The notes: generated from the letters alone by a model not told the origin. 8,011 bases of DNA from an uncultured Fretibacterium sp. (GCA_905373185.1 CAJPSE010000069.1:1-8011), one strand, 5' to 3'; counted from the stretch's first letter, positions 1 to 5,385 are shown. A program made the numbers and translations.

Positions 1-59
1 TGGAGCTCGGGGAACTCGTAGACCATGCGCGTGACGAGGTCGGCCTTGGAGAGCCTGCC
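1..59 (-). pseudogene. Inverted fragment of glyS (probable chimeric join)
   Basis: Read on the minus strand, these bases encode GRLSKADLVTRMVYEFPEL. This matches the conserved GlyS segment KADLVT-MV-EF-ELQG, which in normal proteins lies a few dozen residues before the plus-strand part that begins at LPTDDVGAI (base 55 on). The same gene is therefore represented on both strands, head to head, with the intervening segment missing. In the plus-strand frame this piece contains a TAG at 19-21, so the gene cannot be read through it. The simplest explanation is an assembly or amplification chimera at a contig end; a real local inversion with deletion would look the same. The join lies within about bases 54-60. 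Confidence 0.8.
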
Positions 60-807
60 GACCGACGACGTGGGGGCGATTTTGGGGCTGGCCGAGCGCA
101 TCCATATCGTCGTGAGCTGCCACAAGGCGGGCCTCGAACCGACGGGCTCGCAGGACCCCTATGGGCTGCGCCGTGCAGCCCGCTGCATCAACGAGATCCT
201 GTGGGGCCGGAGCCTGGACCTGGACCTCGAGGAGGCGGTTCGGGAGTCCGCCCTGCTGAACCAGGTGGAACCGGATGTGCTGGAACGCATCCTCGCCTTC
301 ATCGGGCAGCGGCTGCTGGTCCAGCTCAAGGAGAAGGGGTACGAGCACGAGCTCGCCGCCCTGGCCCTCTCGGTCATCGGCCGCCGGCCCTGCCAAGCCC
401 TGCGCCTGATGGAGGCCCTGAACGAGGTGAAGGACGAGCCCTGGTTCTCGGACCTCATGACCTCCGCGGTGCGCGTCCGGAACATCCTCCAGAAGGCCCC
501 GGAGGCCCCCGATGCCGTGGACCCCGCGCTGCTGTCCAAGCCGGCGGAGCGGGCACTCTATGACGAGGTCGTGAGGCTGGAGCCCGGGGTCCGGGAGGCG
601 CTGGACTCGAACGACTGGAAGGGGCTGACGGCGCGTCTGGCCGAGCTCTCTCCCGTGGTGTCGGCCTTCTTCGACGATGTCATGGTGATGGACCCCGACG
701 AGGGGGTGCGGGCCAATCGTCTGGCCCTGCTGAGGCGCTGCAATGCGCTCTTCGAGGAGGTCGGGGACCTGGGGGCTCTGAAGATGCCGGTAAAGAAGGC
801 AAATTGA
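58..807 (+). CDS. glyS: Glycine--tRNA ligase beta subunit, C-terminal part
   Basis: C-terminal ~250 residues of the beta chain of the alpha2beta2 glycyl-tRNA synthetase, a cytoplasmic enzyme that charges tRNA-Gly. The beta chain binds the tRNA. Visible family landmarks are AERIHIVVSCHKAGLEPTGS followed by QDPYGLRRAA near the start, and near the end SPVVSAFFDDVMVMDPDEGV and RANRLALLRR, which match the C-terminal anticodon-binding region. The full protein is normally about 690 residues, so some two thirds is missing. The ATG at 25 is not the true start: it lies in the inverted fragment before base 59, and family homology begins at about base 55. The alpha subunit gene glyQ is expected upstream, outside the window. 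The gene ends two bases before a strong hairpin. Confidence 0.95.
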   Translation, partial: PTDDVGAILGLAERIHIVVSCHKAGLEPTGSQDPYGLRRAARCINEILWGRSLDLDLEEAVRESALLNQVEPDVLERILAFIGQRLLVQLKEKGYEHELAALALSVIGRRPCQALRLMEALNEVKDEPWFSDLMTSAVRVRNILQKAPEAPDAVDPALLSKPAERALYDEVVRLEPGVREALDSNDWKGLTARLAELSPVVSAFFDDVMVMDPDEGVRANRLALLRRCNALFEEVGDLGALKMPVKKAN

Positions 808-808
808 C

Positions 809-836
809 GGCCGGGGGACATCGTCCCCCGGCCTTT
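809..836 (+). terminator. Hairpin terminator after glyS
   Basis: A perfect 11-bp stem (GGCCGGGGGAC / GTCCCCCGGCC) with the 3-nt loop ATC, followed only by TTTA. The stem is very strong and the U tract short. It sits right after the glyS stop, between convergent genes, and probably limits read-through into the antisense of the SPFH gene. Confidence 0.75.
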
Positions 837-869
837 ACGGCTCTTCCTAGAGTGCCGTAGAAGAGGCGG

Positions 870-1988
870 TCATTGGCCGCTTTGCACTCCTTCGGACCGG
901 GCTCCGCCGAGGGCGGTCAGGGTCCTCAGTTGCTCCAGGAGCCCGGAAGCGTTGTCGAGCGAGATGGATCCCACCTTCTCGCAGATGCGCTCCAGGTACT
1001 CCAGCTCCTTCAGCTTAAAGAGCGTGGCGTTCTCCTCCATGAGCTTTGCGGTGTTCAGCAGGCTGCGGGTGGAGGCCACCTCCTCGCGCCGGGTAATGAC
1101 GCTGGCCTGGGCCTTCTTCTCCGCTACCAACACCGTGTTCATGATCTCCCGGACCTCGCCGGGCAGGATGATGTCCCGGAGCCCCGCCGAGACGAACTCC
1201 ACGGCCCCATCGTTGGGCAGGGCCTCCAGGACCAGGGAGCCGAGATCGTGCCTGCGTTCCAGGAGCTCGTCGAACCTCAGGTGCCCAACCACCTCGCGCA
1301 GGGCGAGCTGAAGGGCTGTGTAGAGCTGACGCTCGGGGTCTTCCTGTTCCCGACACAGGCGCACGGGGTCCAGCACACGGTACTTGCAGACGAAGTTGAT
1401 GCGAAGGGATACCTTGTCGAGGGTAAGGATCTCCTGTCCTGCGACGTCCACCTGGCGGATGCGCAGGTCGCAGGATGTCCAGGCGATGTCGCGCCCGTTC
1501 CTCCAGAAGAAGTACCGCCCCGGCTCCAGCAGACGCTCAAAACGTCCGTCCACGTACAACAGGGCGACCTCATGGGACTGGACCTCCAGCCGGGTGCACA
1601 GGGAGTCCGGGATGGCCTCCTGGACCGGTAGAGGCAGGATGGCGGCCTCGTCCTCCATGGCTACGAGCCTGAACTCGTGGCTATGGAACACCTTCCAATA
1701 AGCGTATTCCCCCGGCTCCAGCACGCCCATGAAACGTTCGTCCACGAAATGCAGGGCGACGTGCCCGTCCGGGACACGCACCATCTCCACCTCCCGCACG
1801 AAATTCTCGTCTCGAAGGTAGACCTGAAGCGGGAGGTCGGCGTTCAGGGGCCCGTCGTTCACGCCGAGCCGACGGACCTCATCCCCAAGAAAGCGAAACA
1901 GCCAGTGTTTGCCCGTCCCCAGCATCCTCACGAAGCGACCGTTTCGGAAGAGGAACGCACGCTCATTCTCACCGACCGTGATATTCAT
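870..1988 (-). CDS. SPFH/band 7 (slipin-like) protein with N-terminal repeats
   Basis: A 372-residue protein. Residues ~130-290 fit an SPFH/band 7 domain; it includes RQVDVAGQEILTLDKVSLRI, typical of slipins and prohibitins, which make membrane-associated scaffolds. A helical stretch rich in Glu and Lys (~280-335, with AEKKAQASVITRREEVAST) fits the coiled coil after the domain. The N-terminal part holds three related ~27-residue units at about 7-33, 74-100 and 138-164 (pattern: V-A-L--V-GRF---LEPG-Y-FW). The third runs into the SPFH domain. No clear N-terminal membrane helix is seen, unlike classic stomatins, so membrane attachment is uncertain. The start at 1988 is set by the perfect Shine-Dalgarno AAGGAGG at 1994-2000. 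A TTGACA at 2026-2031 on the same strand could be a -35 box but has no good -10. The gene converges on glyS. The exact role is unknown. Confidence 0.85.
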   Translation of the reverse strand: MNITVGENERAFLFRNGRFVRMLGTGKHWLFRFLGDEVRRLGVNDGPLNADLPLQVYLRDENFVREVEMVRVPDGHVALHFVDERFMGVLEPGEYAYWKVFHSHEFRLVAMEDEAAILPLPVQEAIPDSLCTRLEVQSHEVALLYVDGRFERLLEPGRYFFWRNGRDIAWTSCDLRIRQVDVAGQEILTLDKVSLRINFVCKYRVLDPVRLCREQEDPERQLYTALQLALREVVGHLRFDELLERRHDLGSLVLEALPNDGAVEFVSAGLRDIILPGEVREIMNTVLVAEKKAQASVITRREEVASTRSLLNTAKLMEENATLFKLKELEYLERICEKVGSISLDNASGLLEQLRTLTALGGARSEGVQSGQ

Positions 1989-2092
1989 CTTTTCCTCCTT
2001 GAAATTCCTGCCAGGACACGCTTTTTGTCAACTGACGCCCCTGAATATTGATGGAATACGGCGTCGCCCCCCTGTCCCCGTGGGGCTCCGTT

Positions 2093-2161
2093 CCGTCCGG
2101 GACGCGCCGGGCCGGAGCCGTCCCCATCGGGGAGGCCTGGGCTGCGGCAGGTCCCGGACGG
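2093..2161. repeat. GC-rich inverted repeat upstream of the SPFH gene
   Basis: CCGTCCGGGAC at 2093-2103 is the exact reverse complement of GTCCCGGACGG at 2151-2161. The pairing can be extended outward by two wobbles and one G-C. Between the arms lies a smaller hairpin, TCCCC-ATC-GGGGA. The gene-free stretch 2001-2260 is otherwise very GC-rich and holds further small palindromes (CCCCGTGGGG). On either strand it would form a stable branched RNA. It could be a leader of the SPFH gene (minus strand), part of a small RNA, or merely a terminator-like structure; no known riboswitch core was recognised. Confidence 0.5.
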
Positions 2162-2261
2162 GGCCTCGGACACCTCGAGACGGCTTCAGGGGCGTTCGGC
2201 AGAAAACTTCGGCTGAACCGGCAAACCGCCGTATCCCATCGTTCCAACCTTCGTGTTCCTT

Positions 2262-2392
2262 TACTGTGCACTCAGCCATTGAGCTTCCCGGCCTCTCGGC
2301 CGGTGCGGGATTCGAACCCACAACCTCGGCCCTGCGCTCTGCCTTTGAGCTACCCGACCCCTCGGTCGGAGCGGGATTCGAACCCGCAACCC
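2262..2392 (-). repeat. Tandem tRNA-like repeats, 66-bp period
   Basis: Two copies of a ~46-bp unit lie at 2281-2326 and 2347-2392 and match closely. Each unit holds, on the minus strand, a T arm (GGGTTCGAATCCCGC), then an acceptor 3' half, a four-base linker, an acceptor 5' half and the start of a D arm. The linkers are GAGG (2360-2363) and GAGA (2294-2297), and the flanking sequences CCGACC/GGTCGG and CCGGCC/GGCCGG pair perfectly, so each 3' half can fold back on the next 5' half. The last unit, with its D arm running down to about 2262, has no T arm following it. Confidence 0.65.
2298..2359 (-). pseudogene. tRNA-like sequence lacking an anticodon arm
   Basis: On the minus strand this 62-nt unit starts GGTCGGG-TA, has a good D arm (GCTC...GAGC), a perfect T arm (GTGGG-TTCGAAT-CCCGC) and an acceptor 3' half ACCGGCC that pairs with the 5' half over six base pairs, one of them G-U. 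Between the D and T arms only 14 nt remain (GCAGGGCCGAGGTT) instead of about 23, and they form no anticodon stem. It could derive from an ordinary tRNA, for example one with a CAGGG anticodon stem, by loss of ~9 nt. No CCA is encoded, unlike the intact tRNAs in this window. A tRNA pseudogene, or a tRNA-like structured RNA, is the best description. Confidence 0.55.
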
Positions 2393-2850
2393 CAGGATTT
2401 CCCGCGACGGCTCAACAGAACACCCAAGGGCAGGGCCCGAGGGCGCCGCTGGACTTCTCCGAGGTCCTCCGACGCGGTGGGTATAGTATAGCGGATCGGG
2501 GAAAAAAGTTCATTCGACCTGGATCTACAATTTGTCTGTTGCATTTGGTTTGACAATCTAGCCTCTATAAAAGTACATGAAAGATAGATGGCCGGGATCA
2601 AAATAAGTCCGACAAAAAAGTATATCCCGCTGCCGCTTAAAAACGGCAACAGAAGGGAGCCGCACAAAGCGCCAAGGAAACGAACTCTCCTGCGGCGTTT
2701 CTCTTCCCTCTCGCGGCGTTCCTCGAAGATAATCAGGTCAGCCATCGAGGCAGCTTGCCTGCTTCCACACGGTCGGGTGAAGACAGGCTGTCGATGGTCT
2801 GAAAGAAACGGCTCTTCCTCGGGTTTCCTCTTAGGGATCCAGAATCTCAT
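2350..2850 (-). CDS. Small membrane protein, unknown function; 3' end doubtful
   Basis: The frame from the ATG at 2850 gives 166 residues. A good GGAGG (2857-2861) lies six bases upstream of the start. Residues ~1-65 are charged, with a basic/acidic run (FEERREREEKRRRR), followed by two closely spaced hydrophobic segments at ~66-105 (LGALCGSLLLPFLSGSG and IYFFVGLILIPAIYLSCTF). That fits a two-helix membrane hairpin with a cytoplasmic N terminus. The last ~55 residues are read through the putative promoter and the tRNA-like T arm, which is not credible as conserved protein. The true gene may once have stopped near 2540 or been joined to this sequence by an insertion. The base composition is lower in GC than in neighbouring genes, which may mean later arrival. 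I do not recognise the family. Confidence 0.5.
   Translation of the reverse strand: MRFWIPKRKPEEEPFLSDHRQPVFTRPCGSRQAASMADLIIFEERREREEKRRRRVRFLGALCGSLLLPFLSGSGIYFFVGLILIPAIYLSCTFIEARLSNQMQQTNCRSRSNELFSPIRYTIPTASEDLGEVQRRPRALPLGVLLSRRGKSWGCGFESRSDRGVG
2364..2473 (-). other. Possible structured RNA with a tRNA-like closing domain
   Basis: The minus-strand RNA from about 2473 would begin GTCGGAG and end ...TCCGACC, giving a 6-bp closing stem. Just inside are a D-arm-like hairpin (GGAC...GTCC) at the 5' side and a perfect T arm (GCGGG-TTCGAAT-CCCGC, 2371-2387) at the 3' side. The ~70 nt between can form nested GC hairpins (for example GGGC-CCT-GCCC). A -10-like TATACT lies about 12 bp upstream. 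The layout recalls the tRNA-like end of tmRNA, but at ~110 nt with no tag frame this is not a tmRNA. It could also be the decayed remnant of a tRNA gene. Confidence 0.3.
2485..2513 (-). promoter_or_regulatory. Possible promoter for the tRNA-like locus
   Basis: A good -10 box, TATACT (2485-2490, minus strand), lies 17 bp from a weak -35, ATGAAC (2508-2513). Transcription would start near 2478, just before the first paired base of the tRNA-like structure. The site also lies within the reading frame of the membrane protein gene at 2350-2850, so one of the two may be coincidental. Confidence 0.35.
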
Positions 2851-2976
2851 TGTCGACCTCCACCAAATCTGGACCGAGAATCGCATTGACCTGCGCCTAT
2901 CCCCCGAATCCATAGAAAGACAAGGGCCTTGATCCATCGCGGTGTCGTCCTGTCGCTGTATCCGGATATTGGCTTC

Positions 2977-2985
2977 ATTATAGCA
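2977..2985 (-). promoter_or_regulatory. Extended -10 promoter for the membrane protein gene
   Basis: On the minus strand TGC-TATAAT is a consensus extended -10 element; no good -35 is seen at 16-19 bp. It points toward the gene starting at 2850 and leaves a leader of about 120 nt. The surrounding gene-free stretch 2851-3202 also contains an 11-bp direct repeat (AACCACCCC twice, near 3035-3056) and an A/T hairpin (GTTTTT-CCC-AAAAAC); no further gene is evident. Confidence 0.5.
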
Positions 2986-3202
2986 AAGCGCTGGAATCGG
3001 TGCGTTCGAGTGCCCGCAAGCGGAGTTTTTCCCAAAAACCACCCCAGAACCACCCCTGTGTGCGGGTCGTAATTTCCAGCGGTCTCCTGTATCCTGTGGG
3101 ATGGATATCAGCGGGCTGCCTGTGTCCCGATGAAAGGGGAACGGACAGGGGCGGGGGAAGGACAGACGGCAATCGGCTGCGGAAAGGATGGCAGGAACGG
3201 CG

Positions 3203-3922
3203 ATGAGAAATGGAAAGGGAACATTTGGTTTTTTCGTTGTTTTGATGGTTTTTGTCCTGGCAGGTACGGCCTGCGGTGCGGGGATGTATCCCACGATCCT
3301 CAGATGTACCGGATCGAGCGTGAGGCTGCGTGCCGAGCCCGATACGACATCGGATATCCTGGACAAGGCGGATGTGGGGGACAGATTCATCGCCGTTGGA
3401 GAGACATCTGTGGACGGTTCGGTCTGGTATGAGGTGGAGCTTTCGTCCGCGAAGGGGACGGCCTGGATATTTGGAAAGTATACCGAGGAGTACCTGGAGG
3501 AATCGGAGAGGACGCCGCCGGTTTATGCCGCGGTTTCCACTGCGATCCGTATCTGCCGGAGCTTCGGGTACACACCTGAGAGGGCGCGCGCCCTCTTCGG
3601 CAAGCCCCAAAAGGAGACGAAGAAGAAAGTTTATATCGAGATGGCCGGGGAGAAACTCTGGGATGAGACCCTGATCTACCCCACTCATAAGGCCCATTAT
3701 CTCGGGGGATACCTTACGGAGGTAACGGTCCGCGAGGGGACGATGCCGTTCGGCGAGATCCGCATCGGGGACCCGGCGGAAAAACTTGCCGAGGTCCTGG
3801 GCAATCTCAGCGACAAGACGGATGAACGTTGGTCCTACGAGCTGCCGACCCTCGAGTATTTGACGTTCGAGGTCGGGAATGGGCGCGTCGCGGCCATGAT
3901 CTATGAACGGGCCGTGGACTGA
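3203..3922 (+). CDS. Exported protein with bacterial SH3-like domain
   Basis: 239 residues from the ATG at 3203, chosen because AGGA (3193-3196) stands six bases before it; the ATG at 3188 has a GGAAAGG touching it and no spacing. The N terminus (MRNGKGTFGFFVVLMVFVLA) is a signal peptide followed by GTACGAG. The Cys does not have a standard lipobox, so secretion rather than lipidation is preferred. Residues ~30-95 look like an SH3_3/SH3b domain (SVRLRAEPDTTSDILDKADV, then VGDRFIAVGE, W-EVEL and GTAWIFGKY), which in other proteins binds cell-wall or peptide ligands. The remainder has repeated patterns of a small beta-rich domain (FGEIRIGDPAEKLAEVLG) that I cannot name. Coding signal continues in another frame beyond the stop (3903-4109). 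The next gene also encodes an exported protein. Confidence 0.8.
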   Translation: MRNGKGTFGFFVVLMVFVLAGTACGAGMYPTILRCTGSSVRLRAEPDTTSDILDKADVGDRFIAVGETSVDGSVWYEVELSSAKGTAWIFGKYTEEYLEESERTPPVYAAVSTAIRICRSFGYTPERARALFGKPQKETKKKVYIEMAGEKLWDETLIYPTHKAHYLGGYLTEVTVREGTMPFGEIRIGDPAEKLAEVLGNLSDKTDERWSYELPTLEYLTFEVGNGRVAAMIYERAVD

Positions 3923-4109
3923 TATCCGAGTTGATGGGGACAGCGGCAAAGACGGAGCGGAGCTCGTCGTTTACGAGTATGCCGTCGTCAACGAGGAGGC
4001 CTGGGCCTCCTTCATCCTCAGGCGGCCGAAGGACGAGGACGAGGACGAGAGGTTCCGTCCCATCGCCACTCGTATGGAGAGGTCCCTGAGCCTCTCGAAG
4101 GGCGAATGA
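3903..4109 (+). CDS. Downstream coding segment, possibly a frameshifted C terminus
   Basis: A 68-residue frame that overlaps the SH3 gene by 20 bases. Codons here end mostly in G or C (GAC ATC ... GAG CTC GTC GTT TAC GAG), as in true genes of this window, so the frame is probably translated or was so recently. No Shine-Dalgarno site precedes the ATG at 3903. If one base is skipped near 3920 the SH3 protein would continue ERAVDDIRVDGDSGKDGAEL and gain about 60 residues. Two readings remain: a small gene coupled to the SH3 gene by overlap, or the broken end of a ~300-residue protein. The last residues (SLSLSKGE) come from a dispersed repeat, so even this end may be secondary. Function unknown. 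Confidence 0.4.
   Translation: MNGPWTDIRVDGDSGKDGAELVVYEYAVVNEEAWASFILRRPKDEDEDERFRPIATRMERSLSLSKGE
4082..4103. repeat. Dispersed palindromic repeat (GTCCCTGAGC...CGAAGGG type)
   Basis: GTCCCTGAGCCTCTCGAAGGGC belongs to a recurring repeat type (GTCCCTGAG-C-TGTCGAAGGG and variants) that I know from many unrelated bacterial genomes, where it often adds SLSKGE-like tails to reading frames. The two halves (CCCTGAGC and CGAAGGG) are imperfectly complementary. It lies between the two exported-protein genes. A small hairpin CCACG-GTTT-CGTGG follows at 4113-4126, without a T tract. Confidence 0.55.
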
Positions 4110-4158
4110 TTCCCACGGTTTCGTGGCAAGGCAACTGAAAAATATGGAGGAATGAAGA

Positions 4159-4788
4159 ATGAAGAGACCCTTTTGCACCCTTTGCGCGGCCGCCGTGCTG
4201 GCAGTCCTGACGCTGACGGGCGCGGCAATCGCTGCGCAGTTCGGCAAGGACGAGATGAAGCGGATGAGCGTCTTCGTCAGCAACTTCACGGAGCAGGAAC
4301 TCTACGACTTCGATATGGAGCAGGAGAGCGACGGGATGCTCTGGCTGGGCGGACCCGACGCCGCCCCGGACCTGATCCGTTTCGGGATCAGGCACAATTA
4401 CATCAATAACTTTAAGAGCCGTATCAAGAGGTGTACGGAGAAGAACTGCGAGCACGGAAGCTTTACCCTGGATGGGAAGTTCGTCCAGGAGTCCGTGAAA
4501 AAGTACTTTGGTCTGGACGTGGAGAACCGGAGCGTGATGGATTCCGACCCGTCATACTACTTTGATGGAAAGCTCTACCATTTCAATGGGGAGGATGGGG
4601 AGGCCGTGTACTACGCCGAGGTGATGAGCGCGTCCCGGAATGGCGGCGTAATCGACATGAGTGGCGAGATCTACAATGTGAAGGACAAAAAGGACCGCCC
4701 CGCGACCTTCCAGGCTGTCGCGAGGCCCTACAAATGGAAGGGAAAGGACACCTGGTCCATCGTCCGCCTGAAGACCGATTTCAAATGA
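4159..4788 (+). CDS. Exported protein of unknown function
   Basis: 209 residues from the ATG at 4159. GGAGG at 4146-4150 is eight bases upstream; the earlier ATG at 4152 is in another frame and too close. A classical signal peptide (KR, hydrophobic core AAAVLAVLTLTGAAIAA) should be cut after A26 before QFGKD. The mature part is hydrophilic, with aromatic clusters (DPSYYFDGKLYHFNGEDGEA and VYYAEVMSASRNGG) and a Lys-rich end (RPYKWKGKDTWSIVRLKTDF) suggesting a small beta-rich periplasmic or secreted domain. There are two Cys residues (KRCTEKNCEHG) close together, possibly a disulphide or metal site. I do not recognise the family. It lies ~240 bp after the SH3-domain gene, in the same direction. 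No terminator is evident downstream; the stretch 4789-4985 holds nothing else I can name. Confidence 0.75.
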   Translation: MKRPFCTLCAAAVLAVLTLTGAAIAAQFGKDEMKRMSVFVSNFTEQELYDFDMEQESDGMLWLGGPDAAPDLIRFGIRHNYINNFKSRIKRCTEKNCEHGSFTLDGKFVQESVKKYFGLDVENRSVMDSDPSYYFDGKLYHFNGEDGEAVYYAEVMSASRNGGVIDMSGEIYNVKDKKDRPATFQAVARPYKWKGKDTWSIVRLKTDFK

Positions 4789-4985
4789 GGCCAAATGAGT
4801 GTCAATAGCCGGAAAAAAGACCGAAATTGCAGGCAAAATTTTTAACATGTGGCGGGGGCAAGTTTTGTGCATTTTTCTGCCGCACCTGATGGGTGAAAGG
4901 TCAGAGTTGGCTTAACCTGCACAACGACGGGCTTGATCCTCGGTAAAGCCGTCGCAACCTGCGGATTTGGGTTTCCCCCGGATAC

Positions 4986-5014
4986 TTGACAGAACCCAAG
5001 ATTCTCTGTAGAAT
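4986..5014 (+). promoter_or_regulatory. Sigma70-type promoter of the tRNA cluster
   Basis: A consensus -35 TTGACA (4986-4991) and a -10 TAGAAT (5009-5014) are separated by exactly 17 bp. Transcription should start near 5021, about 30 nt before the first tRNA, with no other gene between. A strong promoter is typical of tRNA operons. Confidence 0.85.
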
Positions 5015-5050
5015 CCCTGATCGTACTGCGATGAGGCTGATGGGCAATTT

Positions 5051-5126
5051 GCCGGTGTAGCTCAGTTGGTAGAGCAGCTGACTTGTAATCAGCAGGTCGT
5101 CCGTTCGAGTCGGATCGCCGGCTCCA
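5051..5126 (+). tRNA. tRNA-Thr (anticodon TGT)
   Basis: Complete cloverleaf of 76 nt with CCA encoded. Acceptor GCCGGTG pairs with CGCCGGC (one G-U), D arm GCTC/GAGC, anticodon stem GCTGA/TCAGC with loop CTTGTAA (anticodon TGT), T arm GTCCG-TTCGAGT-CGGAT. Discriminator base T. It decodes ACA and other ACN codons. First gene of the operon. Confidence 0.97.
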
Positions 5127-5145
5127 GCTGAAACGCAGGATATGG

Positions 5146-5231
5146 GGTGGAATGGCCGAGTGGTCAATGGCAACAGACTGTAAATCTGTCGGCGAGAGCC
5201 TACGTTGGTTCAAATCCAACTTCCACCACCA
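5146..5231 (+). tRNA. tRNA-Tyr (anticodon GTA)
   Basis: An 86-nt class II tRNA with a long variable arm, as bacterial tRNA-Tyr has. Acceptor GGTGGAA pairs perfectly with TTCCACC, anticodon stem ACAGA/TCTGT encloses loop CTGTAAA (anticodon GTA), T arm GTTGG-TTCAAAT-CCAAC, discriminator A, CCA encoded. It follows tRNA-Thr(TGT) after 19 bp. Confidence 0.97.
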
Positions 5232-5238
5232 TTTTTAT

Positions 5239-5314
5239 GCCGACTTAGCTCAGTAGGTAGAGCACATCCATGGTAAGGATGGGGTCTCCGGTTCGAGTCC
5301 GGAAGTCGGCTCCA
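5239..5314 (+). tRNA. tRNA-Thr (anticodon GGT), candidate phage attachment site
   Basis: 76 nt with encoded CCA. Acceptor GCCGACT/AGTCGGC, D arm GCTC/GAGC, anticodon stem CATCC/GGATG with loop ATGGTAA (anticodon GGT), T arm TCCGG-TTCGAGT-CCGGA. It reads ACC and ACU. In many bacteria this tRNA is followed by a tuf gene; here phage genes follow, so its 3' end is a natural candidate for the integration site (inference; the second att copy is not in the window). Confidence 0.97.
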
Positions 5315-5324
5315 GGTATAGCGA

Positions 5325-5356
5325 GGGTTCAGGGGATTTTTTCCTGAATCCTTTTT
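5325..5356 (+). terminator. Rho-independent terminator of the tRNA operon
   Basis: Stem GGGTTCAGG / CCTGAATCC (9 bp, one G-U) with a 9-nt loop, followed by TTTTT. It lies ten bases after the last tRNA. Just after it, CCCTTGAAGC occurs twice (5361-5370 and 5372-5381), a direct repeat of unknown meaning at the host/phage boundary. Confidence 0.85.
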
Positions 5357-5385
5357 GTTTCCCTTGAAGCGCCCTTGAAGCAAAA

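Noticed and set aside
873..1631. Plus-strand frame opposite the SPFH gene
   Set aside because: Antisense shadow; the minus strand has a recognised domain and a perfect Shine-Dalgarno site.
2281..2392. CRISPR array
   Set aside because: Only two units, and the repeated part is tRNA-like rather than a short repeat with unique spacers.
2364..2475. tRNA-Sec or tmRNA
   Set aside because: No TCA anticodon arm or 8-bp acceptor is found, and the locus is too short and lacks a tag reading frame for tmRNA.
1909..2553. Plus-strand frame with GAGFEPTTSALR and GAGFEPATPGF
   Set aside because: These peptides are the usual antisense translation of tRNA T-arm and D-arm sequence; the region is the tRNA-like locus on the minus strand.
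2550..2571. Plus-strand TTGACA followed by TATAAA
   Set aside because: The spacing is only 10 bp, too short for a sigma70 promoter, and no plus-strand gene follows.
3188..3202. Earlier ATG for the SH3-domain gene
   Set aside because: The purine-rich GGAAAGG touches this ATG without spacing, while the ATG at 3203 has AGGA at six bases and starts a normal signal peptide.
2978..3949. Long minus-strand frame (323 residues)
   Set aside because: It is antisense to the SH3-domain gene, has no ribosome site, and its composition (Arg, Pro, Gly, His) is that of a shadow frame.
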